From NCBI GenBank assembly GCA_003167255.1, contig PMTR01000152.1:4773-68772 (forward strand): a DNA stretch of 64,000 nucleotides, given 5' to 3'. The notes under the pieces were generated by a model. It did not search any database and was not told the origin of the DNA. It saw only the letters and a list, made by a program, of their open reading frames with translations. Shown here in pieces: positions 56,597-64,000 of the stretch (position 1 is the first letter of the stretch; every line of letters begins with the position of its first letter). Made by a program: the position numbers and the translations under genes. The stretch is from Bryobacterales bacterium. Its GTDB lineage: Bacteria; Acidobacteriota; Terriglobia; Bryobacterales; Bryobacteraceae.

Positions 56597-58225
56597 TTAC
56601 TTCTCCTCGATCGTGATCACGCGGTCAGCGGGCACCTTGTTGAGTGTCTGCACCGTGCCGCTGGGCCACGTAACGGTCAGGCTGTCGATTGTCGTGGCGC
56701 TACCCAACCCGAAGTGGACGCGCCCGTCATCCTGCGAGAGATAGCCGGAACCGGCGATCCGCTCGCGCTGCTGCCGCATCTGGCCGGCGACCACTTCGAC
56801 CTGCGCTCCGATTCCGTCCCGGTTGCTCTTCCTGCCCACCAGGTGGACGCCGATCCAATGACCCGCGCCGGCCGTCGTGTTCCGCAGCAGGACCGCCGGC
56901 CCGCCCAGGTTCACGATGAAAACATCCATTTTGCCGTCGTTGTCATAGTCTGCAAAAGCCGCCCCCCGTCCCACCGATTTCACTCCCGTCTTGGCATCGA
57001 AAAAGGGACCGGCGGTAGCGGACGCATCCGCGAACTTCCCTTTTCCGAGGTTGCGGAAGACCGCGTGTTCCTGCGGCACCATGTGAAGCAATCCGCCGTG
57101 CACGATGAAGATGTCCAGCAGGCCGTCATTGTCAAAATCCTGCGCGCTGGTTCCCCAACTCACGTACTGCGCGTTCAGTTGGGAGATGCCGGCCCGCTCC
57201 GTAATGTCGTCGAACATCGTCCCGCCCTGATTCCGGTACAGGCGGTTGTACCTGGAGTCGGAAACCCAGAGCCCCACCTTGCCGTCGTTGAAGAAGTCCG
57301 CGAAAACAGGCCCCATCGCCGAGGTGTTCTCGCCATTCTGCCCGAATGCCACGCTGGCCTGGGTGGCCATCTCCTTAAAGGTCCCGTTCCGCTCGTTATG
57401 GAAGAGAAAGTTCGCGCTCTTGTCGTTGGCTACATAGATATCGGGATACCCGTCCCGATCGAAGTCCGCGGCCGTGACACCCATCGCGCGCCCCTTGAAA
57501 CCGGCGATTCCCGCTTTGGCGGAGACGTCACTGAAGGTACCGTCGCAGTTGTTGTGCATCAGCACATTCGTTTCAGCCGGGTAGTCGAGCGGCCCGGGAT
57601 AGTTGTCCGCCGGATAGTAGGCCCGATACTGCGGGTCGAACTTCACGTACCGGCCGACCACGAGGTCCACGCAGCCGTCGCGGTCATAGTCCAACCACGC
57701 CGCCCCGATGGACCATCCCGGAATGTTGAGCCCGGCCTTGGCGGTGACGTCTTCGAACGTGCCATCGCCCTTGTTGCGGTAGAGAATGACGCGGCCGTAC
57801 CCGGTGACCAGCAGGTCCTCGTTTCCATCGTTGTCATAGTCGGCGGCCACCGCGGCCATACTGTACAAGTCCGAGGCTACTCCGGCGCTCGCCGTGACAT
57901 CTGTGAATGTGCCGTTGCGGTTGTTCCGGTAGAGGTGGTTGTGCGGCAGGGGATCCGGCGCTTTGCGCAACGGGTATGGGTGCATTCCCTCGCCCAGCGG
58001 CCGTCCGGAGACTACGTACAGGTCCTGGTACCCGTCGTTGTTGTAGTCGAACCATACCGCTCCGGCGCCGGTGCTTTCGAGTAGCGAACCCAACTGCTGC
58101 GCGCCGAAGCTGTGGGTGAACGCGATACCCGCGCGCTGGGTGGCGTCCTCGAAGCGGATGGGCCCGGGGACCGGTTGCTCCGCGGCAGCCAGGAACAGAA
58201 CCGAAATCAACAGGCGAGTCAGCAT
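56597..58225 (-). CDS. CRTAC1-family protein (FG-GAP/VCBS repeats plus ASPIC/UnbV domain)
   Basis: ORF 542 aa; repeated DYDNDGxxDL motifs; C-terminal GIGAQVEVVAGQMRQQRERIAGSGYLSQDDGRVHFGLG. Confidence 0.9.
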   Translation of the reverse strand: MLTRLLISVLFLAAAEQPVPGPIRFEDATQRAGIAFTHSFGAQQLGSLLESTGAGAVWFDYNNDGYQDLYVVSGRPLGEGMHPYPLRKAPDPLPHNHLYRNNRNGTFTDVTASAGVASDLYSMAAVAADYDNDGNEDLLVTGYGRVILYRNKGDGTFEDVTAKAGLNIPGWSIGAAWLDYDRDGCVDLVVGRYVKFDPQYRAYYPADNYPGPLDYPAETNVLMHNNCDGTFSDVSAKAGIAGFKGRAMGVTAADFDRDGYPDIYVANDKSANFLFHNERNGTFKEMATQASVAFGQNGENTSAMGPVFADFFNDGKVGLWVSDSRYNRLYRNQGGTMFDDITERAGISQLNAQYVSWGTSAQDFDNDGLLDIFIVHGGLLHMVPQEHAVFRNLGKGKFADASATAGPFFDAKTGVKSVGRGAAFADYDNDGKMDVFIVNLGGPAVLLRNTTAGAGHWIGVHLVGRKSNRDGIGAQVEVVAGQMRQQRERIAGSGYLSQDDGRVHFGLGSATTIDSLTVTWPSGTVQTLNKVPADRVITIEEK

Positions 58226-58249
58226 GAAAGCTCCCTACCTCTCCTCCGC

Positions 58250-58480
58250 GCCGAGAAGAGACTATGAGCCGCCGATGAACGCCGATAAACGCGGATGAAA
58301 ATGAGAAACAACAAAAGACTTTCTGCATCCCTGCTTTTCTCCGCGGACTCCGCTTCCTTCGCGCTCCGCCGCGGGCAAAGTGCGAACTCTGCCTTCTCCT
58401 CACCCCCGGCTTTGGTTTTTATCTGTGCCTTTCTCCGCGCCTCCGCGTCTCTGCGGTGAACTCCTTCATTTCTCATAGCA
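58250..58480 (-). repeat. Dispersed HRRDAEARRK-type non-coding repeat
   Basis: GAGTTCACCGCAGAGACGCGGAGGCGCGGAGAAAGGCACAGAT on the minus strand and related A/G-rich units. Confidence 0.6.
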
Positions 58481-58501
58481 CCGAATCTCACGGTCCGTGA
58501 A

Positions 58502-59800
58502 CTAATCACCTGGTTTCCCCATAATCACTGGCTTCTGCGTGCGCAATAGAACCTGCGGCGCGACGTTCTCCGGCGCCCGTTCCGGACCGGCATGACAGCC
58601 GACGCACACCCGCTGCTCTCCCTTTCGAGCCCAAAACCAACCCTTCTCTGCCGCGATGGTCTTCCCCGCCCTGTCCAGAAGTTCGAAACGCAGCGGCGTT
58701 TCCGATGGCGCCTGGAGGTAGAAGGAGCCGTCGGGCTCCACGGGCGCCTTGCCCAAGGCCACCGCGTCGCCGCGGCCATTCTGGGCCCAGACTCGCACTT
58801 CCGCCACGGAGTTTTTCGGAATCTGCTGCAATTTCGAAACATAAGCATTCAGGCACAGCAGATTGGCTCCCTCGCGATTGCCCAATCCGGAAGGGTGGTA
58901 GGGCGGGACCGGGCGCACGCGGATGGGCACGGGTTGAAAGGCGTTCGGCCCCACGATCTTCACGGGTAGCGCCGCCTGCCGCGGCGGAAATCGGCAAATC
59001 CAGTACGCGTCATCCGCTCCCACGCGATACGCGGCCAGCCATTCTCCCCCTTCCACCTCCGCCACCGGTCCCAGGTATTGGCCTTTCGGCAACGCCAGTT
59101 CCAGTTGCCCGGCGCGCGCCGAGGTGAACCGTGCGAGCGTGGCGCCGGTCTGAAAGACTAAGTCTCCCGTGGCCAATTCTGCCGCGGAATGGCGGTCGGG
59201 TCCGTGATCGCACCGGCGGGTTTCCACGCCGGAGCCGTCCGCGTAGACCGTGTAGAGTTCGCGGGCAGTGGAAGGCGCACTCGGAAAGGCCGCTTCGAAG
59301 AGCACGCGGCCGTCGCGCATCACGCCGTCAGGGAGAAAGTTGCCTGCCAGCCAGGTCAGTCGCAGCGGATTGTTCCCTTCGAGCGGAGCGATCTCAATCT
59401 GGAACCCGCGCGGCGTCTTGCGAGCGTAGACGAACTTACTCTCCGCGGCGTAAAACGGACGGATGCAGTCTTCCGCACCGAACGTCACTTCTCTCGGTGC
59501 GCCGCCCGCCAATGGGACTTCCCAAATCTGCCACGGCTGGTCCGGCTTCTGCTTGCCGGATACCAGAACATACTTGGCATCCGGCGACAGGACAGCGTCG
59601 GCCGAAATTGCCAGGGATGGCACGAGTGGACGGGCGGCGCCGCCGGAGAAAACCTTCACCGCGGCTCCGCCGGGGAACCGTTCCCCCCCGACGAGCATCG
59701 CCTGAACATCATATTGCGGTGCTTCGGTATACAAAAACGCACTCGACGGTGCGGATGCTTGAGCCGTTAGCCCCAACAGAAACAAGATCAGTACACGCAC
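58502..59800 (-). CDS. Secreted beta-propeller (TolB/PD40-like) protein with C-terminal c-type heme motif
   Basis: ORF 432 aa; signal peptide; propeller-like repeats; CVGCH near the C-terminus. Confidence 0.7.
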   Translation of the reverse strand: MRVLILFLLGLTAQASAPSSAFLYTEAPQYDVQAMLVGGERFPGGAAVKVFSGGAARPLVPSLAISADAVLSPDAKYVLVSGKQKPDQPWQIWEVPLAGGAPREVTFGAEDCIRPFYAAESKFVYARKTPRGFQIEIAPLEGNNPLRLTWLAGNFLPDGVMRDGRVLFEAAFPSAPSTARELYTVYADGSGVETRRCDHGPDRHSAAELATGDLVFQTGATLARFTSARAGQLELALPKGQYLGPVAEVEGGEWLAAYRVGADDAYWICRFPPRQAALPVKIVGPNAFQPVPIRVRPVPPYHPSGLGNREGANLLCLNAYVSKLQQIPKNSVAEVRVWAQNGRGDAVALGKAPVEPDGSFYLQAPSETPLRFELLDRAGKTIAAEKGWFWARKGEQRVCVGCHAGPERAPENVAPQVLLRTQKPVIMGKPGD

Positions 59801-60248
59801 GGAGACTGCCTTGAAAGCGACTACAAGACCTGATTCTCCAGCAGTGTAACCCGCGGACTCACCGCCGCAAATAGTAGAAAGACACTAGCGACGCCCGGCT
59901 CCGTGGAGCGGCAAACCGACTAGCGTGTGCGCCGTGCCTCTCTTGCACTGCGTGACTGTCGACGATCGCGGAAATGCGGGCGGCGACCGAATCAGTCCCC
60001 GGAAGTCGGCATCACGACTGTGATGGAGGCCGTAACGTCGGCGGTGGGATACGCTGTTCATGCGCGTTTATCGTTCCTGAATGAGCAGGCGGGCTCCAGG
60101 GGTGACCACTTTCCGAGTAGCGCATCCAGAAGTAAGCGCAAGTGGATGGCAGCCCGGGGCACCTCCATGGGGTTCTGGGTTATCATCCGGGTGGATCGGC
60201 AAACGGAGGCCAGTAAGGTCTCAAGTCCTAGGCGATCGTGGCTTCGCC

Positions 60249-61487
60249 TTAATCCACAGTCACCACCACGAGTGACGCGTCGTCGAGGAAGTTTCCGTTG
60301 CAGAACCGCGTCACATCGTCCAGGATCCTCGTCCGGATGTCCTGCGCGCCTAGACTCCGCGCCGCGCGGGCCGATGCAATCACTCGTTCGTTGCCGAACT
60401 CCTCGTCGAGTTCGTCCGCCGCTTCTGTCACGCCGTCCGTCGTGAGGAGCAAGCAATCTCCCGGGCGCAACGCGAACTGCCGGTCCTCGTAAGCGGACTT
60501 CGGGAACAGCCCCAGCACCGTGCCGCCTTCGGTGAGAATCGTCGCCTCGTCTCCCCGCAGCACAATCGGCGAAGAGTGCCCAGCGTTCTCAAAATGCAGC
60601 ATGAGCCGCTCACTGTCGATCACTCCATAGAAGAGAGTGACGAACTTGCCCGGCGCAATGCTGCCGCACAACACTTCGTTCAGCTTGCAGCACAGTGCTC
60701 CCGGCCCGGTGCTGCCCGGCGCGAAGGCCCGTACCGCCGCTTGAAGATTCGCCATCAACAGCGCCGCTGTGATCCCTTTACCCGAGACATCCGCAATGCA
60801 GATCCCCAACCGATCCGGCCCCAGCGTGAGGACGTCAAAGTAGTCGCCGCCCACCGACCGAGCTGGCTCCCACGCGCACGCAATCTGGAATGGCTTCATC
60901 TGCGGCAGCTCATGCGGCAAAAGATGAGCCTGAATCTCATGCGCCGTCTTCAGCTCGGCTTCATGGGCCTGCAGCTTGATTTGCCCCACCGTGACCTGGT
61001 TTTCCAACTCACGATTCCGCTCTTCAAGCCGCGCCCGCGCCTTCCCCGAAATAAAGAAAACAACTCCGATGACAAGCGCGAAAAACGTGCCACTCCGGAC
61101 ATCGGACCAATCAAGCTGAAACAGATGCCCGGCCTGGCCAGCGACGATCCGTGTTGTCACCGTTGCGATCCAACTCGCGACCGCGGCGACCGGGAGAAGA
61201 ACAACCAGATACGCGAACCAGTCCCAGGGGGACTTCTGCTTTGTGACGATCGGTGTGGCGAGAAACACTGACAGCGCAGCACAATTCCCGATGATGAAGG
61301 TGGAGAGAAATTCCTGGGCCGGGTTGGCGTCCCCCAGCAGCAGCCAGACAATTCCCCAGATGGCCACCGCGACGCCCAGCAGCACCAGCTGCACTTGCCA
61401 AAAGTTGAAGGCGAGCAGAGGCCTCAGCTTCGGAAATGGCCACAAGCTTCTCGGCGCGAACGCCTTGCTCTTCATCAGTCGCACCAA
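60249..61487 (-). CDS. SpoIIE-family (PP2C) serine phosphatase, membrane-anchored, RsbU-like
   Basis: ORF 412 aa; TM segments then coiled coil; SVGGDYFDVLTLGPDRLGICIADVSGKGITAALLMANLQA, LLLTTDGVTEA. Confidence 0.9.
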   Translation of the reverse strand: MVRLMKSKAFAPRSLWPFPKLRPLLAFNFWQVQLVLLGVAVAIWGIVWLLLGDANPAQEFLSTFIIGNCAALSVFLATPIVTKQKSPWDWFAYLVVLLPVAAVASWIATVTTRIVAGQAGHLFQLDWSDVRSGTFFALVIGVVFFISGKARARLEERNRELENQVTVGQIKLQAHEAELKTAHEIQAHLLPHELPQMKPFQIACAWEPARSVGGDYFDVLTLGPDRLGICIADVSGKGITAALLMANLQAAVRAFAPGSTGPGALCCKLNEVLCGSIAPGKFVTLFYGVIDSERLMLHFENAGHSSPIVLRGDEATILTEGGTVLGLFPKSAYEDRQFALRPGDCLLLTTDGVTEAADELDEEFGNERVIASARAARSLGAQDIRTRILDDVTRFCNGNFLDDASLVVVTVD

Positions 61488-61635
61488 TTGCCAATCGTAG
61501 CGCAGTTGGAAATGGGGTGACGGGTTGGCGCATTATGTCCGGTTGGTCGCTCGGACAGAGAGGACGCTCAACGGCCAGATAAGTCCCCACAAGTCGGCTA
61601 GGGCCGGCAAGCGGGTCCCGAGTGTGCACTCCTCC

Positions 61636-63291
61636 TCAGCGGCTGAGCGCCTTCAGCCCCCGCTCTTCCAGACATTCATAGTCGCCCGCTGCCACGTTCT
61701 TGTGCTCTTCCACCCGGCCGCTGGGCCATTCAACCACCACGCGCACCGCCTTGTCCCGCTTGCCGATCCCGAAAGTCAGAGCCAACTCCGATTGCGATAA
61801 GTAACTGGAGCCGGTCTTCACCATTCTCGATTGCGTTCCTTCGGGCGTGAACAGACGGACTACGGCGCCGATCGCATCTCGATTCGACTTGCTGCCAATC
61901 AGCCGCACGCGGACCGACCGATTGCCGTTGGTCAGGTCGTTCCGATAAAGGTAGGCCGGACCTTGATTCGTGGTGATCAGGAGATCCGAATCCCCGTCGC
62001 GATCGAAGTCGCCACAGGCGGCGCCGCGAGCCACCTTGGGCGCTGCAAAGCCGCCGCCCACCTCGTTCGCGATATCGCGGAACACCCCATGGCCATTGTT
62101 GTGGAACAGGTGCGGAGCCTGCGCGTAGCCGACGTTGCCGCGGATGTTTCGAACCGTTTCATCGATGTGCCCGTTGGCCGCCAGCAGGTCGAGAGCGCCA
62201 TCGAGATCGGCATCGAAGAACAGACATCCGAAACCGAGCGTAGTCCGCGACGCCTGGCCGACGCCGGCTATGAGCGCGATATCGGAGTAGACGCCGCCCT
62301 GACCCGGGCGGTAGAGCGCGATCATCTCATTATCGAAATTCGTGATGGCGATGCCGGGAGCGCCGGAATTGTCAAAATCCGCCACGTCGACGCCCATGCC
62401 CGCACGCGCCCTCCCGTCTTCGCTAAACGCCACTCCGGCGTGCACAGCCACATCTTCGAACGTGCCATTCCGCAGGTTGCGGTACAGTTTGTTGGGCTGC
62501 GTGTCGTTGGCCACCAGCAAATCCGGCCAGCCGTCATGATCGTAATCGAGGAGCGCGACACCCAGCGATTTCGAAGTCGTGTCAAAGACGCCGCTCTTGG
62601 CCGTGACATCCTCGAACGTGCCGTTGCCGCGGTTGTGAAACAGCCAGCACGTGGATCCGAGATATGCCTCCGGCGTGCAGTAGGATTTGTTCTTACCGTC
62701 CACGCTGCAAAACACGTCGTGCTCCGGAGACCATTTGACGTAGTTGCATACAAAGAGGTCAAGAAGGCCGTCACGGTCGTAGTCGAACCAAAGGGCGGAC
62801 GTGCTGAAAGCGCTTCTTCCACCCAACCCGGATTTCTCGGTGACATCGACGAAGTGGCCCTTGCCGGTGTTCTGAAACAGCCGGTTCTGTCCCACCGCGG
62901 TCACCAGAATATCCGGAAACCCATCGTTGTTGTAGTCCGCCACCGCGACGCCCATTCCATACATCTCGACCGCCAGTCCGGCTTCCCTGGTGACATCCGT
63001 AAAGGTTCCGTTGCGGCGATTCTGGAAGAGTCGCAGGGTGCTGCGGCGCTGCTTGTGGCCGGCCCAATCCATGCCATTCACCAGCAGGATGTCCAGCCAG
63101 CCATCCCCGTCGTAATCCAGGAACGCGCAGCCCGGACCCATGGTCTCCGGCAGATACTTGGCGCCGAACGCACCGCTGTTGTGCCGGAAAGCGATGCCGG
63201 CGGAAGCAGTCACGTCCGCGAAGTGGAATCTGCTATCGGCTGCCATGGCCGGTAGCGCGGCGGCGCCTAGAAGGAAGCTCCGGCGTGTCAC
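61636..63291 (-). CDS. CRTAC1-family protein (FG-GAP plus ASPIC/UnbV)
   Basis: ORF 551 aa; FG-GAP repeats; NRDAIGAVVRLFTPEGTQSRMVKTGSSYLSQSELALTFGIG. Confidence 0.9.
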   Translation of the reverse strand: MTRRSFLLGAAALPAMAADSRFHFADVTASAGIAFRHNSGAFGAKYLPETMGPGCAFLDYDGDGWLDILLVNGMDWAGHKQRRSTLRLFQNRRNGTFTDVTREAGLAVEMYGMGVAVADYNNDGFPDILVTAVGQNRLFQNTGKGHFVDVTEKSGLGGRSAFSTSALWFDYDRDGLLDLFVCNYVKWSPEHDVFCSVDGKNKSYCTPEAYLGSTCWLFHNRGNGTFEDVTAKSGVFDTTSKSLGVALLDYDHDGWPDLLVANDTQPNKLYRNLRNGTFEDVAVHAGVAFSEDGRARAGMGVDVADFDNSGAPGIAITNFDNEMIALYRPGQGGVYSDIALIAGVGQASRTTLGFGCLFFDADLDGALDLLAANGHIDETVRNIRGNVGYAQAPHLFHNNGHGVFRDIANEVGGGFAAPKVARGAACGDFDRDGDSDLLITTNQGPAYLYRNDLTNGNRSVRVRLIGSKSNRDAIGAVVRLFTPEGTQSRMVKTGSSYLSQSELALTFGIGKRDKAVRVVVEWPSGRVEEHKNVAAGDYECLEERGLKALSR

Positions 63292-63914
63292 GTGATGCTC
63301 GCCAGCCCGCTGCGGAGCGCCTGCACCACGAGTTCGGCCGTGTTGTGCACCCCCAGGGTCTGCATCAGGTTGGCGCGATGCACGGCCACGGTGTTCGGGC
63401 TCACGCCGAGAACGATGGCGATCTCCCGATTGGACTTGCCATGAACAATCAACTGCAGCACTTCGAGTTCCCGCGTGGTCAACGCCGGCGCCGGCGAATC
63501 TCCCGGCTGCATCCGGCCAAGCCGTGGATCCAGCACCTGGGCCCCGGCGGCGACCTTTCTCACCGCATCCACCAACTCCAGGTCCAGGGCGTTCTTGAGC
63601 AAATAACCGCGCGCGCCCGCTTCCAGGCAGGAACGGACATAATTAGGCTCCGAGTGCATGCTCAGCATCAGCACCGCCGTTTCCGGGGCGGACTTCAGGA
63701 TGTGCCGGGCGGCCACCGCGCCATTCATGCTAGGCAACGCGTAATCCATCACGACCACCGCGGGATGAAGTTCGGCGGCCTTTTCGACGGCCTCAGCGCC
63801 GTCGCTTGCCTCACCCACCACAACGATGTCCGGCTCATCCTCGAGCATGCGTCGAAAGCCACGCCGCACCAGGTGGTGGTCTTCCACGAGAAGAACGGAA
63901 ATTTTAGCGGGCAT
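63288..63914 (-). CDS. NarL/LuxR-family response regulator
   Basis: ORF 208 aa; SVLLVEDHHLVRRGFRRML, VVVMDYALPSMNG, LTTRELEVLQLIVHGKSNREIAIVLGVSPNTVAVHRANLMQTLG. Confidence 0.95.
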   Translation of the reverse strand: MPAKISVLLVEDHHLVRRGFRRMLEDEPDIVVVGEASDGAEAVEKAAELHPAVVVMDYALPSMNGAVAARHILKSAPETAVLMLSMHSEPNYVRSCLEAGARGYLLKNALDLELVDAVRKVAAGAQVLDPRLGRMQPGDSPAPALTTRELEVLQLIVHGKSNREIAIVLGVSPNTVAVHRANLMQTLGVHNTAELVVQALRSGLASIT

Positions 63915-63927
63915 TTCTCACCTTTCT

Positions 63928-63993
63928 GGTGGGACGGACCATCGGTTCTTGTCGTCTGTTGCAGAGGGCCTTCGGCCGGCGGAATTTCATGGA
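63928..63993 (-). repeat. Right copy of an inverted repeat pair found at both window ends
   Basis: Reverse complement TCCATGAAATTCCGCCGGCCGAAGGCCCTCTGCAACAGACGACAAGAACCGATGGTCCGTCCCACC. Confidence 0.9.
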
Positions 63994-64000
63994 TGTCGCC

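Noticed and set aside
59927-60456. Overlapping ORFs on both strands (172 and 132 aa)
   Set aside because: No recognisable motif in either frame; likely intergenic or decayed sequence
1-64000. tRNA/rRNA genes
   Set aside because: No sequence recognised as a tRNA or rRNA by eye; a tRNAscan/Infernal run would be needed to exclude them

Overview
GC-rich bacterial window. Several proteins carry the TIGR03437-type C-terminal domain, and CRTAC1/FG-GAP proteins and an ADOP/MacB-like permease are also present, which suggests an Acidobacteriota genome of the Solibacter/Bryobacter type (taxonomy is inferred). The left part holds an anti-sigma/ECF sigma pair, a cyclic-nucleotide-binding protein, ptb-buk and a TAT-signal protein. 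About 7.3-22.4 kb is an accessory/defence island. It contains a RAYT transposase remnant, REP-like palindrome arrays, three toxin-antitoxin pairs (MNT/HEPN, VapBC-like, HicBA), an OLD-type AAA/TOPRIM ATPase directly followed by a UvrD/Rep helicase with an N-terminal RelE/ParE-like domain (Gabija-like but distinct), a two-gene restriction-modification system (BPTD_3080-like Res plus type III-like Mod), and DUF2283 and DUF1828-type genes. The remainder is mostly ordinary metabolism, transport and regulation: paired GH127 enzymes, an aminopeptidase, a BNR/sortilin-like protein, a two-component/RND efflux/YncE operon, aquaporin, a GH10 xylanase, a FtsX-type permease, M14 and M13 peptidases, CRTAC1 proteins, a SpoIIE phosphatase and a LuxR-type regulator. 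Intergenic regions are rich in modular hairpin repeats, many starting with GTGGGRC. An inverted repeat pair sits at the two window ends. The strongest candidate for an undescribed system is the OLD-TOPRIM plus RelE-UvrD operon at 10973-14788.
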